The notes under the pieces: generated by a model
What the model saw: the letters and a program-made list of their open reading frames with translations, nothing else
Database searches by the model: none
What the model was told of the DNA's origin: nothing
Assembly: GCF_030464365.1 (NCBI RefSeq)
Contig: NZ_VCYI01000010.1
Span: 1-64,000 of the forward strand
Length of the DNA: 64,000 bases
Reading direction: 5' to 3'
Origin: Methanoculleus methanifontis
Lineage (GTDB): Archaea; Halobacteriota; Methanomicrobia; Methanomicrobiales; Methanoculleaceae
Shown: piece by piece, positions 7,381 through 16,822 of the stretch
Layout: each line of letters begins with the position of its first letter
How positions within the stretch are numbered: the first letter of the stretch is position 1
Position numbers and translations under genes: made by a program

Positions 7381-8644
7381 ACCGTTCGCCATCCCCCTCG
7401 CGCTCGCGGGGATCAGCCATCACACCGCAGACATCGCCACGCTCGAGGCGTTCCGGTTCTCCGACGAGGCGGCGTTCCTCCGCGAGGCACGGGAACGGTT
7501 CCGGGGTGCGCTCCTGCTCCAGACCTGCAACCGCGTCGAGATTCTTGTCCAGGGCGACGCACGGAGTCTTGAAGGGTTCCTGCAGGAGAAGGGCCGGCAC
7601 AGTTTTACGGTCATCGAGGGCGAGGCCGTGCCCCGCCACCTCCTGGAACTGGCCGCAGGCATCGACTCGCTGATCGTCGGGGAAGACCAGATCCTCGGGC
7701 AGCTCAAGCAGGCGCTCGCCGCCACGGAGGAGGCCGGGACCTGCTGCAGCGCCATCGGGCTCTGCGTCAAGAAGGCGGTGCACGTGGGGGTGCGGGTTCG
7801 GCGGCAGACAGAGATCAACCGGGGAGCGGTCTCCGTCGGCTCCGCGGCCGTGACGCTCGCGGAGAACCTTCTCGGCACCCTGTGCGACCGGCACATTCTG
7901 GTCGTCGGGAGCGGGGATATGGGTGTTTTGGTGGCGCAGGCGCTCGCTGCCAGGGGTCTTACGGCCATCTACGTCGCCAACAGGACCTACGAGCGCGCGG
8001 TGATGCTTGCCGATAAGATCGGGGGACGTGCGGTCAACTTCAAGGACCTCTACCGCTACATCGCGCTCTCCGACGTCGTCATCTCCTGCACTGCCGCACC
8101 GCATCCGGTCATCCGGACGGAGGACATCCAGACAGTGATGGAAGAGCGGCTCTGGCCGCTTGATACCCATCCCCGCCATCTGGTCATCATTGACATCGCC
8201 CAGCCCCGCGATGTCGAGGAGGGGGTGCGGTCGATCGAAGGTGTGCACCTCTTCACCATCGACGACCTCAGAAACGTCAACGACGCAGCCATGGAGTCGC
8301 GGAGGAGCGAAGCGGGCCGTGCACAGGGGATCATCGACGAGGAAGTCGACCACTTCACCCGGCTCCTCCGCCGGACGGCGGCCGACGAGACGCTTGCCCT
8401 CCTCTACACCTGGGCGGAGTCGATCCGGGCACGTGAACGCGACCGGGCACTTGCACGCCTGGGAGAGGCGGACGACCGCATGACGGAGGTCGTCGACGAC
8501 CTGACCCGTGCGCTCACGAAAAAGCTCCTCTCGGACGTGACGACGGCCATCCGCGCGAGCGCGGAGTGCGGCGATATGACAACGGCAGAAGCCCTGATGC
8601 GGGCAATTACCCGGGGAGAACCATGTTTCCAGAACGAAGAATGA
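7373..8644 (+). CDS. hemA: Glutamyl-tRNA reductase
   Basis: This 423-residue enzyme reduces glutamate on charged tRNA-Glu to glutamate-1-semialdehyde, the first committed step of C5-pathway tetrapyrrole synthesis. The catalytic Cys52 sits in QTCNRVEIL, and LIVGEDQILGQLKQA is the family signature. The NADPH-binding motif VVGSGDMG is present near residue 175, and the C-terminal dimerisation helices are complete. Length is normal for the family. The gene overlaps the precorrin-2 dehydrogenase gene by 8 bases and hemB by 22, which indicates tight translational coupling. Confidence 0.97.
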   Translation: MPEPFAIPLALAGISHHTADIATLEAFRFSDEAAFLREARERFRGALLLQTCNRVEILVQGDARSLEGFLQEKGRHSFTVIEGEAVPRHLLELAAGIDSLIVGEDQILGQLKQALAATEEAGTCCSAIGLCVKKAVHVGVRVRRQTEINRGAVSVGSAAVTLAENLLGTLCDRHILVVGSGDMGVLVAQALAARGLTAIYVANRTYERAVMLADKIGGRAVNFKDLYRYIALSDVVISCTAAPHPVIRTEDIQTVMEERLWPLDTHPRHLVIIDIAQPRDVEEGVRSIEGVHLFTIDDLRNVNDAAMESRRSEAGRAQGIIDEEVDHFTRLLRRTAADETLALLYTWAESIRARERDRALARLGEADDRMTEVVDDLTRALTKKLLSDVTTAIRASAECGDMTTAEALMRAITRGEPCFQNEE

Positions 8645-9606
8645 GACGGATGCGGCGGCGGATAATCCAGCCGCTCCTCCGCGAAACCGAACTGCGAAAG
8701 ACCGACCTCATCGCGCCGGTCTTCGTGGATGAATCGATCAGCACGCCGATCCCAATCGCCTCGATGCCGGGGCAGTTCCGCCACCCGGTGGACGGTGTCA
8801 CCGACTATTGTGAGCGCCTCCGGCACGCCGGCATCCGGGCGGTGCTCCTCTTCGGGGTTCCGGCCGCAAAAGACGGCGACGCGACCGGGGCCTATGCGGC
8901 GGACGGTGTCGTCCAGCGGGCCGTCCGGAACATCAAGGAGCGGCTGCCAGAGATGGTGGTCGTGACCGACGTCTGCGCCTGCGAGTACACCGACCACGGC
9001 CACTGCGGGATCGTCGGGGAGACCGCCGACGGCCCCGACCTCCTAAACGACCCCTCCCTCGAACTGATGGCGCAGATAGCCGTCTCCCACGCACGGAACG
9101 GCGCCGATACCGTCGCGCCGTCGTGCATGCTCGACGGGATGGTTCGGGCGATCCGGCAGGCTCTCGACGCCGCCGGATACCAGGACGTCCCGATCATGTC
9201 CTACTCCTCGAAGTTTGCGAGCGCTCTCTACGGGCCGTTCCGCGACGCGGCGGACTCGGGATTCAGTTTCGGCGACCGGACGACTTACCAGATCAGCCCC
9301 GGCAACGCCCGCGAGGCAGTGATGGAGTCGGAGCTCGATGTGGCCGAAGGGGCGGATATCCTGATGGTCAAACCGGCCGGTGCCTACCTCGACATCCTTG
9401 CGGCCGTCGCGGAGTTCGGGCTGCCGGTCGCGGCCTACCAGGTCAGCGGGGAGTACGCGATGATCAAGGCCGCCGCAGAACGCGGGTGGCTGGACGAGCG
9501 TGCCGTCGCCATCGAGACCCTCACTGCCATCAAGCGGGCCGGGGCCGACCTGATCATCACCTACTTTGCAGAAGACGCGGCGGGGTGGCTTGATGAAGAG
9601 CAGTGA
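8623..9606 (+). CDS. hemB: Delta-aminolevulinic acid dehydratase (porphobilinogen synthase)
   Basis: The start is placed at the ATG at 8623 ([13 protein letters not shown]), preceded by a GGGGAG ribosome-binding site; 327 residues follow. It condenses two aminolevulinate molecules to porphobilinogen. The zinc-site cysteines Cys118, Cys120 and Cys128 are in [14 protein letters not shown], so this is a zinc-dependent form. The Schiff-base lysines are Lys197 ([17 protein letters not shown]) and Lys250 ([10 protein letters not shown]). Full family length. It overlaps hemA by 22 bases and hemL by 14. Confidence 0.97.
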   Translation: MFPERRMRRMRRRIIQPLLRETELRKTDLIAPVFVDESISTPIPIASMPGQFRHPVDGVTDYCERLRHAGIRAVLLFGVPAAKDGDATGAYAADGVVQRAVRNIKERLPEMVVVTDVCACEYTDHGHCGIVGETADGPDLLNDPSLELMAQIAVSHARNGADTVAPSCMLDGMVRAIRQALDAAGYQDVPIMSYSSKFASALYGPFRDAADSGFSFGDRTTYQISPGNAREAVMESELDVAEGADILMVKPAGAYLDILAAVAEFGLPVAAYQVSGEYAMIKAAAERGWLDERAVAIETLTAIKRAGADLIITYFAEDAAGWLDEEQ

Positions 9607-10840
9607 CCTCTTTAGCCGCGCAAAAACCCTGATGCCGGGCGGCGTCAGCAGCCCGGTGCGGGCGATCAAGCCCTACCCGTTCTACGTGGAGCGCGCCGCG
9701 GGCTCGCATCTTTCGACTGTCGACGGTGCCGACCATGTCGACTGCTGCCTCGGCTACGGCCCCCTCATCCTCGGCCACGCGCACCCGGAAGTCCGGGAGG
9801 CGATCGAGCGCCAGCTCGAGAAGGGGTGGCTCTACGGCACGCCGACGCCGCTCGAACTCGACCTTGCGGGCATCATCACCGGCGACCATCCCGCGGTCGA
9901 TATGGTGCGGTTCGTCTCGTCGGGCTCCGAAGCGACGATGGCCGCGATCCGTCTCGCCCGCGGCTACACGGGCAAGCAGGATATCATCAAGATCGAGGGC
10001 GGGTTTCACGGCGCCCACGACGCGGTTCTCGTCAAGGCCGGGTCGGGGGCGACGACCCTCGGGGTGCCCGACTCCGCGGGCGTCCCTGCGGATCTGGTGG
10101 CGCACACCCGGCAGGCCCCCTACAACGACCCCGAGGCGCTGGAAGCCCTTCTCGCCGGAAACGACGACGTCGCCGCGTTCATCCTCGAGCCGGTCATGGG
10201 GAACGTCGGCCCGGTCCTCCCCGATGACGGCTACCTCGCCGACGTCCGGGAGATCACCGCCGCACACGACGTCCTCCTCATCCTCGACGAGGTGATCACC
10301 GGCTACCGGGCCGGGATCGGCGGCGCGGAGGTGCTCTACGATGTAGAGCCGGACCTCGCCACGTTCGGCAAGATCATTGGCGGCGGCCTCCCCATCGGGG
10401 CGTTCGGGGGACGGCGCGACATCATGGAACTGGTCGCCCCCGCCGGCCCCGTCTACCAGGCGGGCACGTTCAGCGGCAACCCGGCAAGCCTTGCGGCGGG
10501 GTACGCGACCCTCCGCCACCTCCACGAGCACCCGGAGGTCTACCGGCGGCTCGACGAGGCCACGCGGGCGATCGGGGAGGCCGCCGCGGATGCGGGCAGA
10601 GGCTCGTTCGTCAGATTGGGTTCGCTCTTCAAGCACTTCTTCCGCAGCGAGCCGCCGCGGGACTACCGCGAGGTCAAAGAGTGCGACACGGAGGCGTTCT
10701 CGCGGTTCTGGAAGGCGATGCTCGAGGCAGGGGTCTTCCTCCCGCCGTCACAGTTCGAGACGAACTTCCTCTCGGCCGCACACACGGAACAGGACATCAA
10801 ACAGATAGCGGACGCATACGGATCATGTCTCTTCGCATAG
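9593..10840 (+). CDS. hemL: Glutamate-1-semialdehyde 2,1-aminomutase
   Basis: The start is at the ATG at 9593 ([20 protein letters not shown]), giving 415 residues. It is a class III aminotransferase-fold PLP enzyme that converts glutamate-1-semialdehyde to 5-aminolevulinate. The PLP lysine is in [19 protein letters not shown]. The family signatures [26 protein letters not shown] and LDEVITGYR are present. It sits between hemB and hemC with overlaps of 14 and 16 bases, so the C5 pathway enzymes are co-translated. Confidence 0.97.
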   Translation: MKSSDLFSRAKTLMPGGVSSPVRAIKPYPFYVERAAGSHLSTVDGADHVDCCLGYGPLILGHAHPEVREAIERQLEKGWLYGTPTPLELDLAGIITGDHPAVDMVRFVSSGSEATMAAIRLARGYTGKQDIIKIEGGFHGAHDAVLVKAGSGATTLGVPDSAGVPADLVAHTRQAPYNDPEALEALLAGNDDVAAFILEPVMGNVGPVLPDDGYLADVREITAAHDVLLILDEVITGYRAGIGGAEVLYDVEPDLATFGKIIGGGLPIGAFGGRRDIMELVAPAGPVYQAGTFSGNPASLAAGYATLRHLHEHPEVYRRLDEATRAIGEAAADAGRGSFVRLGSLFKHFFRSEPPRDYREVKECDTEAFSRFWKAMLEAGVFLPPSQFETNFLSAAHTEQDIKQIADAYGSCLFA

Positions 10841-11709
10841 GCACACGGGGAAGCGCTCTCGCGCTTGCACAGACAAACAAGGTGGCCGGCATGCTTGCCG
10901 ACCGGGGTATCGAGGCGGAGGTCGTCACGGTCACGACCGAGGGCGACACCGCGACCGGCGTCCCGCTCCACGCCATCGGGGGGCAGGGGGTCTTCGTCCG
11001 GGCGCTCGACGACGCCATCCTCCGCGGCGAGATCGACGCCGCGGTGCACAGCATGAAAGACATCCCCGCAGCCCGCCCGGCGGGGCTCACCTGCTGCGCG
11101 ATCCTCGAGCGGGACTCGCCCGCCGATTTTCTGGTACACGAGTGCCCCCTCGATGCGGTCTCTGTCATCGGGTCGTCGAGCACCCGGCGCCGCGCCCAGC
11201 TCCTCCGAGACGCCCCGGCGCTTGAGGTGAAGCAGCTCCGCGGGAACGTCGACACCCGCATCCGGAAACTCCGTGAGGGGCAGTACGACGCCATCGTGCT
11301 CGCGGAGGCGGGCCTTGAGCGCCTCGGGCTCACGCTGCCGGGAGAGCCTCTCCCCACCGATCGGTTCGTCCCGTCCCCGAACCAGGGGACCATCGCGGTC
11401 GTCTGTCGTGACGACCCGGCCGTCGCCGGCGCCTTTGCGCCGCTCGACCACGCGCCGACCCGCCTCGACGTCGAGATCGAGCGTGCCGTCATGGAGGAGG
11501 TCGGCGGCGGGTGCTTCACCCCGCAGGGGATTTACTGCCGGGACGGGAACCTGATCGCCGAGGTGCTCGCGCTCGACGGTTCCCGGTGGGAGCGGATCGA
11601 GCGGCACGTCGCGGCCCTCGACGAGGCCCGGGAGTGGGGGCGGGCGCTGCGTGTGCAGGCGGCCGGACTGATCCGGGAGGCCTATGCGGCACTGGGGATA
11701 AAACCATGA
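10825..11709 (+). CDS. hemC: Hydroxymethylbilane synthase (porphobilinogen deaminase)
   Basis: The start ATG at 10825 gives the canonical N-terminus [20 protein letters not shown] and 294 residues. The enzyme polymerises four porphobilinogens on a dipyrromethane cofactor bound to Cys230 in [10 protein letters not shown]. The substrate-binding arginines in [13 protein letters not shown] and [11 protein letters not shown] are conserved. The gene overlaps hemL by 16 bases, and its TGA overlaps the cobA ATG (ATGA). The expected partner, uroporphyrinogen-III synthase, is not found in the operon. Confidence 0.97.
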   Translation: MSLRIGTRGSALALAQTNKVAGMLADRGIEAEVVTVTTEGDTATGVPLHAIGGQGVFVRALDDAILRGEIDAAVHSMKDIPAARPAGLTCCAILERDSPADFLVHECPLDAVSVIGSSSTRRRAQLLRDAPALEVKQLRGNVDTRIRKLREGQYDAIVLAEAGLERLGLTLPGEPLPTDRFVPSPNQGTIAVVCRDDPAVAGAFAPLDHAPTRLDVEIERAVMEEVGGGCFTPQGIYCRDGNLIAEVLALDGSRWERIERHVAALDEAREWGRALRVQAAGLIREAYAALGIKP

Positions 11710-12443
11710 CAGGAAAAGCGTATCTTGTGGGGTCCGGCCCGGGCGGGCTCGGCCTCCTGACGATGAAGGCCCGCGAGGTGATCGACGGAGCGGACGTGAT
11801 CCTCTACGACCAGCTCCCGGGCGAGGAGATCCTTGCAACCCTCCCGCGGAACGCCGAGCTCGTTGACTGCGGGAAGTACGGCGGCAGCCATACCCTCGAA
11901 CAGGACGAGATCGAGGTGCTGATGGTCGAGCGGGTCAGGGCAGGCAAAACGGTCGTCCGCCTGAAAGGCGGCGACCCCTTCCTCTTCGGCCGCGGCGGGG
12001 AGGAGGTCGAAACGCTCAGGGAGCACGGCATCGCCGTCGAGGTGGTTCCGGGGGTGACGAGCGCCATCGCCGTCCCGGAGATGGTCGGGATCCCGGTCAC
12101 CCACCGGCGGTATGCGTCGCAGGCGACCTTCATCACCGGCCACGAAGACCCCACGAAACCCGAGTCCGCCCTCGACTGGGAGGTTCTCGCGCGGCTGAAG
12201 GGAACCCTCGTCGTCCTGATGGGCGTAAAGAACCTCCCCGCCATCGCGGCGGCCCTCACCGCGAACGGCAAAGACCCCGCGACCCCGATCGCGATCATCG
12301 AGCGGGGGCTCCGGCCCGACCAGCGCGTGACGGTCGGGACGCTTGCCGATATCACCGAGAACGCCCGGGCCGCGGGCGTCCGGCCGCCGGCGGTGATCGT
12401 GATAGGGGGGGTGGTGGAGTTGTATGAGGGGTTTGAGGGGTGA
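11706..12443 (+). CDS. cobA: Uroporphyrinogen-III C-methyltransferase
   Basis: The ATG at 11706 gives 245 residues. It uses S-adenosylmethionine to methylate uroporphyrinogen III at C2 and C7, making precorrin-2 for F430, cobalamin and siroheme. Conserved motifs are YLVGSGPGGLGLLTMKA (the N-terminal GPGD-like loop), VVRLKGGDPFLFGRGGEE, and VVPGVTSAIAVPEMVGIPVTHR. It is a monofunctional CobA/SUMT without a HemD fusion. It is the last gene of the operon, starting within the hemC stop codon. Confidence 0.96.
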   Translation: MTGKAYLVGSGPGGLGLLTMKAREVIDGADVILYDQLPGEEILATLPRNAELVDCGKYGGSHTLEQDEIEVLMVERVRAGKTVVRLKGGDPFLFGRGGEEVETLREHGIAVEVVPGVTSAIAVPEMVGIPVTHRRYASQATFITGHEDPTKPESALDWEVLARLKGTLVVLMGVKNLPAIAAALTANGKDPATPIAIIERGLRPDQRVTVGTLADITENARAAGVRPPAVIVIGGVVELYEGFEG

Positions 12444-12471
12444 AGGAGCACGGTCGTCAGCGCTGTGTTTC

Positions 12472-12556
12472 CTCACGCGAAGACGCGAAGAACGCGAAGG
12501 GAGGGGATGGGTGCGTAGCAATGCGCAGACTTCGCGACTTCGCGTCTTCGCGTGAG
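12472..12556. repeat. Long perfect inverted repeat downstream of cobA
   Basis: The 19-base arm CTCACGCGAAGACGCGAAG (12472-12490) is exactly complementary to the sequence at 12538-12556, with a 47-base spacer. It lies between cobA and ilvD, which point the same way, so it could act as a transcript-end hairpin. The spacer adds a further partial GCGAAG copy. The sequence type resembles mobile palindromic repeats more than an ordinary terminator. Confidence 0.7.
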
Positions 12557-12700
12557 ACCGTCTCCCATTGCCATGTGACGTAAAGAGCTGGCACAACCCT
12601 ACCTTCCCCATGCAAAAACCCTTTCAGCCCGGCCGCACCACACCCCGCTACCCGGAATACTCTTTTCTCCCCACGCGTTTATTCTCCTACGAGGATTACC

Positions 12701-14344
12701 ATGCGGAGTGAGAAGGTAAAGAAAGGCTACCAGCGTGCTCCGAACCGGGCGCTGCTCAGGTCGCTCGGTGTCACGGACCGTGAGATGGATCAGCCCTTCA
12801 TCGGGATAGCGAACGCCTACAACAACATCGTTCCCGGGCACCTCCACCTCCGGTCGATCTCGCAGAAGGTGCAGGAGGGCGTCGCGGCCGCGGGCGGCGT
12901 GCCGTTCGAGTTCGGGACGATCGGCATCTGCGATGGGATCGCGATGGGCCACGAAGGGATGCGGTATTCCCTCCCCTCGCGGGAGAACATCGCCGACGCC
13001 GTCGAACTGATGGTCGAGGCGCACCGGTTCGACGGTCTGGTCTGCGTCTGTACCTGCGACAAGATCGTCCCCGGCATGCTGATGGCGGCGATGCGGTGCA
13101 ACGTCCCGACGATCGTCGTCACCGGCGGCCCCATGCTCCCCGGCTACGCGGCGGGCCGCGAACTCTCCCTTATTGACGTCTTCGAGGGCGTGGGCCGTGT
13201 CGCCGCCGGCACGATGAGCGAGGAGGAACTCGGGGAACTTGAGTGCGCGGCGATGCCCGGGTGCGGCAGCTGCCAGGGGCTCTACACCGCGAACACCATG
13301 GCGTGCGTGACCGAGGCGCTGGGCCTCTCCCTCCCGGGATGCGCGGCCATCCCTGCGGTCGACGCCGCAAAACTCCGAATAGCCCGTGAGAGCGGGGAAC
13401 AGGTCGTCGGGCTCGTCCGGGAAGGCGTCCGCCCGCGGGACGTCGTCACCCCAGAAAGCCTCTCGAACGCTGTCCGGGTGGACATGGCGCTCGGCGGGTC
13501 GTCGAACACCGTTCTCCACCTGATGGCCGTCGCCCGGGAGGCAGGCGTTCCCCTCGACCTCGAGACCTTCAACACCGTCGCCGAGGAGACCCCGCATATC
13601 TGCCACATGCAGCCCGGGGGGCCGCACTCGATGCTCGCTCTCTATCGGGCAGGAGGCATCCCCGCGGTCCTCTCGATGCTCGAGCGGTACCTCGACGACG
13701 GCCCGACGGTCTCGGGCCGTTCGATCCTCGAGATCGCGAAAGAAGCGCGGGTCGCCGACCCGGACGTGATCAGGACGGCCGACGCGCCGGTCAGCCCTGC
13801 CGGCGGCCTGAAGATCGTGCGGGGATCGCTCGCCCCCGACGGCGCCGTCGTCAAGTGCGCCGCCGTCCCGGAGGCGATGTGGCGGCACCAGGGACCGGCA
13901 CGGGTCTTCGACGGTGAAGATGCCGCGATGGAAGCGATCCTCCACCGCGAGATCGCGGAGGGCGACGTCGTCGTGATCCGCTACGAAGGGCCGCGCGGAG
14001 GACCCGGGATGCCCGAGATGCTCTCGCCGACCTCGGCGCTTATGGGCCTCGGCTACGCCCGGGTCGCCCTGGTCACCGACGGCCGCTTCTCGGGCGGCAC
14101 CCGGGGGCCGTGCATCGGGCACATCGCCCCCGAGGCCGCGGTCGGCGGGCCGATCGCTCTTGTGGAAGACGGCGACGAGATCGCGATCGACCTCTATGCA
14201 AAGAGCCTCGACCTCGTTGTAGAGAAAGCGACCCTCGAGGAGCGGCGGAAGACCTGGAAACTGCCGGAACGCCGGCTTACCGGTGTGCTCGCCCGTTACG
14301 CGCAGACCGTGGAGCAGGCGAACCTCGGCGCCGTCCAGAGATGA
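12701..14344 (+). CDS. ilvD: Dihydroxy-acid dehydratase
   Basis: This 547-residue iron-sulfur enzyme dehydrates 2,3-dihydroxy-isovalerate and -methylvalerate in valine and isoleucine synthesis. The cluster motif [14 protein letters not shown] (Cys119-Asp-Lys) and the second cysteine motif [18 protein letters not shown] are present. [18 protein letters not shown] near the C-terminus is the other family signature. Length matches archaeal IlvD. It stands alone between non-coding spacers, followed by a hairpin with a T tract. Confidence 0.97.
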   Translation: MRSEKVKKGYQRAPNRALLRSLGVTDREMDQPFIGIANAYNNIVPGHLHLRSISQKVQEGVAAAGGVPFEFGTIGICDGIAMGHEGMRYSLPSRENIADAVELMVEAHRFDGLVCVCTCDKIVPGMLMAAMRCNVPTIVVTGGPMLPGYAAGRELSLIDVFEGVGRVAAGTMSEEELGELECAAMPGCGSCQGLYTANTMACVTEALGLSLPGCAAIPAVDAAKLRIARESGEQVVGLVREGVRPRDVVTPESLSNAVRVDMALGGSSNTVLHLMAVAREAGVPLDLETFNTVAEETPHICHMQPGGPHSMLALYRAGGIPAVLSMLERYLDDGPTVSGRSILEIAKEARVADPDVIRTADAPVSPAGGLKIVRGSLAPDGAVVKCAAVPEAMWRHQGPARVFDGEDAAMEAILHREIAEGDVVVIRYEGPRGGPGMPEMLSPTSALMGLGYARVALVTDGRFSGGTRGPCIGHIAPEAAVGGPIALVEDGDEIAIDLYAKSLDLVVEKATLEERRKTWKLPERRLTGVLARYAQTVEQANLGAVQR

Positions 14345-14375
14345 CCTCTTCTCCGGGAGGGGGAGCGCATACTCT

Positions 14376-14413
14376 CCGCCGGGATCGTAGCCCCCGGCGG
14401 GGAACAGTCTTTT
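14376..14413 (+). terminator. Putative terminator after ilvD
   Basis: CCGCCGGG (14376-14383) pairs with CCCGGCGG (14393-14400) around a 9-base loop, followed by a short T tract (TCTTTT). It begins 32 bases after the ilvD stop codon. Archaea terminate mainly on T tracts, so the hairpin may only help. Confidence 0.5.
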
Positions 14414-14673
14414 AACCAAACGGGTTTTGTTAACCAGGTCTACCTTGACCTCATAGCGCACTCAACACTCCGCACCCCGATCCGGGCATCGGCCTCCAGG
14501 GCAGTTCAGGCGTTTTGCACCCGATCCGGGGGTTGAGCGCCGCCCGTTTGTCCGGTTTCGAGACTGCACTGTTTCCCCAAAACTTCAACGATATACTTTT
14601 TTAAACCCGAGAAATAATTCACTTTTCAGGCGCGACCGTCGAGAACGGTCGCCCATATCACTTAAGGAGGATA
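14414..14673. promoter_or_regulatory. Intergenic region before the carbonic anhydrase gene
   Basis: This is spacer with no gene. A GGCGTTTTGCACCC motif around 14510-14523 resembles one seen in the leaders of the betaine-binding protein genes. A TATA-like AT-rich run, ATACTTTTTTAAA, lies at about 14593-14605. An ideal ribosome-binding site, TAAGGAGGATA, lies immediately before the ATG at 14674. Confidence 0.4.
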
Positions 14674-15258
14674 ATGATGATTGACAGATTTCTTGAGGGT
14701 AACAAGCACTTCCTGGAAGAAGACTTCGGAAAAGATCCCGATCATTACGGCCCGCTTGCATCAGGCCAGAGCCCCGTGGTCCTCTGGATAGGGTGCTCCG
14801 ACTCACGGGTGAATCCCGAGCGCATCACCGGTGCGAAGGCCGGGCAGATCTTCGTGCAGCGCAACATCGGCAACATCGTCCCGGTCCATGACTGGAATTT
14901 TGCGACCGTACTCGAATATGCGGTCAACCATCTCAAGGTCGGGGACATCGTCATCTGCGGGCACTCGGACTGCGGCGCCATAAAGGCGCTCGATCACGAG
15001 AGCAAGGATGCATACGTCCCGCTCTGGCTGAACAACGCGATGGAGGCGAAACACCGCGTCGATGCAAAGATCCCGGCGCCGAAGAACCCCGAAGAAGAGA
15101 AGAACCGGCTGCGTCTCATCGAGCTCGAGAACGTCGCCCTGCAGATCGAGCACCTCCGCACCTACCCGCCGGTCAGGACTGCGGAAAAAGAAGGACGGGT
15201 ACAGATTCACGGCCTGTACTTCGATCTCGCGACCGGAGAGTTGAAGAAGATACTCTAA
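14674..15258 (+). CDS. Beta-class carbonic anhydrase
   Basis: This 194-residue zinc enzyme interconverts carbon dioxide and bicarbonate, useful in a methanogen that fixes and consumes both. The zinc ligands Cys41, His97 and Cys100 are in WIGCSDSRVNPE and ICGHSDCGA. The Asp43-Arg45 dyad that gates the zinc is present, and GQIFVQRNIGN is the family motif. A strong GGAGG ribosome-binding site precedes the ATG; a second ATG one codon later is equally possible. It converges on and overlaps the next gene by 4 bases. Confidence 0.96.
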   Translation: MMIDRFLEGNKHFLEEDFGKDPDHYGPLASGQSPVVLWIGCSDSRVNPERITGAKAGQIFVQRNIGNIVPVHDWNFATVLEYAVNHLKVGDIVICGHSDCGAIKALDHESKDAYVPLWLNNAMEAKHRVDAKIPAPKNPEEEKNRLRLIELENVALQIEHLRTYPPVRTAEKEGRVQIHGLYFDLATGELKKIL

Positions 15259-15599
15259 GACTCTTCAAGCGCATAATCAATCTCTTCTTTTATCAGATCG
15301 AGCGAGATCCTCCCGATCGACGTCACCCTGTCGTTGACCAGGATGATCGGGATAGGAGGGTGGCGCTCCTCGATGATCTCCTTGATGCGGTCGGGCACCT
15401 CCTCGTCGATCAGTGTCGTCTTCACCTCGACATTATCACCGTACCCGGCGAGAAGCTCGTCGCGCAGGGCGCTGATGGCGTCCATCAGGCTATTGGATGG
15501 GTAGCAGGTCTCAAGGCCGCAGGATCGCGTCTCGTCGCAGGGAAACGGGCCGCACTCAGATTCCGCAAACCCGACAATCTCAACAGTCACTTCTGCCAT
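15255..15599 (-). CDS. Cysteine-rich thioredoxin-like small protein
   Basis: This 114-residue protein has an N-terminal strand (VTVEIVGFAE) followed by four cysteines at 16, 21, 27 and 32 in CGPFPCDETRSCGLETC. The end, PPIPIILVNDRVTSIGRISL, resembles the cis-Pro region and last strand of a thioredoxin/glutaredoxin fold. No standard CxxC motif is seen, so redox or metal binding is only inferred. It lies 28 bases downstream of the flavoprotein gene on the same strand and may be co-transcribed with it. The stop overlaps the convergent carbonic anhydrase gene by 4 bases. Confidence 0.65.
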   Translation of the reverse strand: MAEVTVEIVGFAESECGPFPCDETRSCGLETCYPSNSLMDAISALRDELLAGYGDNVEVKTTLIDEEVPDRIKEIIEERHPPIPIILVNDRVTSIGRISLDLIKEEIDYALEES

Positions 15600-15627
15600 G
15601 CATCATCGGTGGGGGACGGATGCTATA

Positions 15628-16512
15628 TTATTCTTCGTCTCGGGGAGCAAGCAGCGCGGAGAGCGCCGCCCGGACATCGTCTTCAACCCCGCCGATCGTT
15701 TCAACGTCTCTCGCCCGGTCGAGATCGCCGATCAGCACCGGCGCGGCGGGACGGATGCCCAGGTTCTCCATGAACATCTCCACCACCCTCGTTACGCAGA
15801 CAAACGGCTCGGCCCCCCGCCGTCCCGCGACGGCGACGAGCAGGCCCCGGGCGTGCACTTCCTTCCCCAGAACCTTCTCCCGCGCATGAAGCCACTGGCA
15901 GCGGTCGATCGCCGCCTTGAGAGCCGCCGGGACGGTACCGGTGTAGACCGGGGTGCATACGACGACCACGGAAGCGGCCTCGAGCGCCCGGATGATCGGG
16001 GGCATGTCGTCCTCGACCGGGCAGTAGCCCTGGTCGTAGCAGACGTAGCAGCCGATGCACGGGCGGATCTCCATCTCCTGCAGGTGGAAGACCCGGGACG
16101 TGAGGCCGGCACGGGCAGCCTCATCGTCGCACCACGACGCGATTTTTGCGGAGTTGCCGAACCGGCGCGGGCTCCCCTGCAGAATGACGACGTCGGCCGT
16201 GCCGGTGCCCGGAAGCGGGCGGGTGAAGACGCGCGGCCGGGTGTAGAGATGGGGGCGGGACGCCACGTCGTGCGCGAGCCGGGTGAAGACGATCTCCGCC
16301 GCCTTCCGGGTATCGAAGAGGGTTCCCTGGCGCGCACTCTCATAGGTGTTGATCGCGTAGGCGTAGACCGACTTGGTCCCGCGGAGAACATCGACGGTAT
16401 ACCGGATCATGCCCGGGTAGATGTCTCCCAGGTCGTCCTGGACAAGCCTGAGCGTGAACGTCCCCTCGGGCGTCTCGATGGTCTGGATCTTCTCTGCCGC
16501 GCTCTCGCTCAT
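15628..16512 (-). CDS. Iron-sulfur flavoprotein / NADPH-dependent FMN reductase family with N-terminal extension
   Basis: This 294-residue protein has a flavodoxin-like FMN domain from about residue 105 (VVILQGSPRRFGNSAKIA). A compact cluster motif, C-x2-C-x2-C-x5-C (Cys152, 155, 158 and 164), is typical of archaeal iron-sulfur flavoproteins. It is followed by TPVYTGTVPAALKAAIDR. Such proteins shuttle electrons between ferredoxin and small oxidants. The first 100 residues (TFTLRLVQDDLGDIYPG and on) are an added domain not seen in the second copy at 61609-62277. The thioredoxin-like gene follows in the same direction. Confidence 0.82.
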   Translation of the reverse strand: MSESAAEKIQTIETPEGTFTLRLVQDDLGDIYPGMIRYTVDVLRGTKSVYAYAINTYESARQGTLFDTRKAAEIVFTRLAHDVASRPHLYTRPRVFTRPLPGTGTADVVILQGSPRRFGNSAKIASWCDDEAARAGLTSRVFHLQEMEIRPCIGCYVCYDQGYCPVEDDMPPIIRALEAASVVVVCTPVYTGTVPAALKAAIDRCQWLHAREKVLGKEVHARGLLVAVAGRRGAEPFVCVTRVVEMFMENLGIRPAAPVLIGDLDRARDVETIGGVEDDVRAALSALLAPRDEE

Positions 16513-16591
16513 TGTGTGTCATCTCACGCCCTGCCGACTTCAATATTTCGGGTTGATGAGGGCCCGCCGTACAACAAGGAGGATCTGACGC

Positions 16592-16755
16592 GGCTGGAGC
16601 GGGAGAACCAGGCGCTCCGGGGAGAGCTTGCTGGCATCCAGCGGCAGATCACAATGATGAACGCGATGCAGGCTGATGTGGGCGCTACCCCGGAGGCGCT
16701 GCAGCGGCTGGTGGATGCAAGGATCCGGGCGATGAAGAGCAGCGGGGAGATTTAA
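16592..16755 (+). pseudogene. Coiled-coil protein relic, copy 1 (3' part of gene)
   Basis: The frame reads LERENQALRGELAGIQRQ, then a MMNAMQADVG segment and an EALQRLVDARIRAMKSSGEI end. That is a heptad-like short coiled coil. No ATG, GTG or TTG start lies at the proper place, although an AAGGAGG sequence precedes it at about 16576-16582. The same end (MMNTMQAS..., then DLEALQKLGDARIKALIG) recurs at 17531-17635. It is treated as a 5'-truncated copy; use of a rare CTG start cannot be excluded. Confidence 0.5.
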
Positions 16756-16822
16756 CCCTGAGGGCAAGAGAAACTTATTTTATGTACGCCGGGATATTAT
16801 ATCGTATCAGGAGGGAAAGAAG

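Noticed and set aside
7127-8353. 408-codon minus-strand frame opposite hemA
   Set aside because: Shadow of hemA, composition typical of antisense frames.
12599-14461. 620-codon open frame on the minus strand across ilvD
   Set aside because: It is antisense to a fully conserved ilvD and rich in R, D, H and E, as expected of a shadow frame in GC-rich DNA.
15598-16560. Long plus-strand frame opposite the flavoprotein gene
   Set aside because: Only its last part (after about 16592) has independent support, from the second copy at 17531. The rest is antisense noise.
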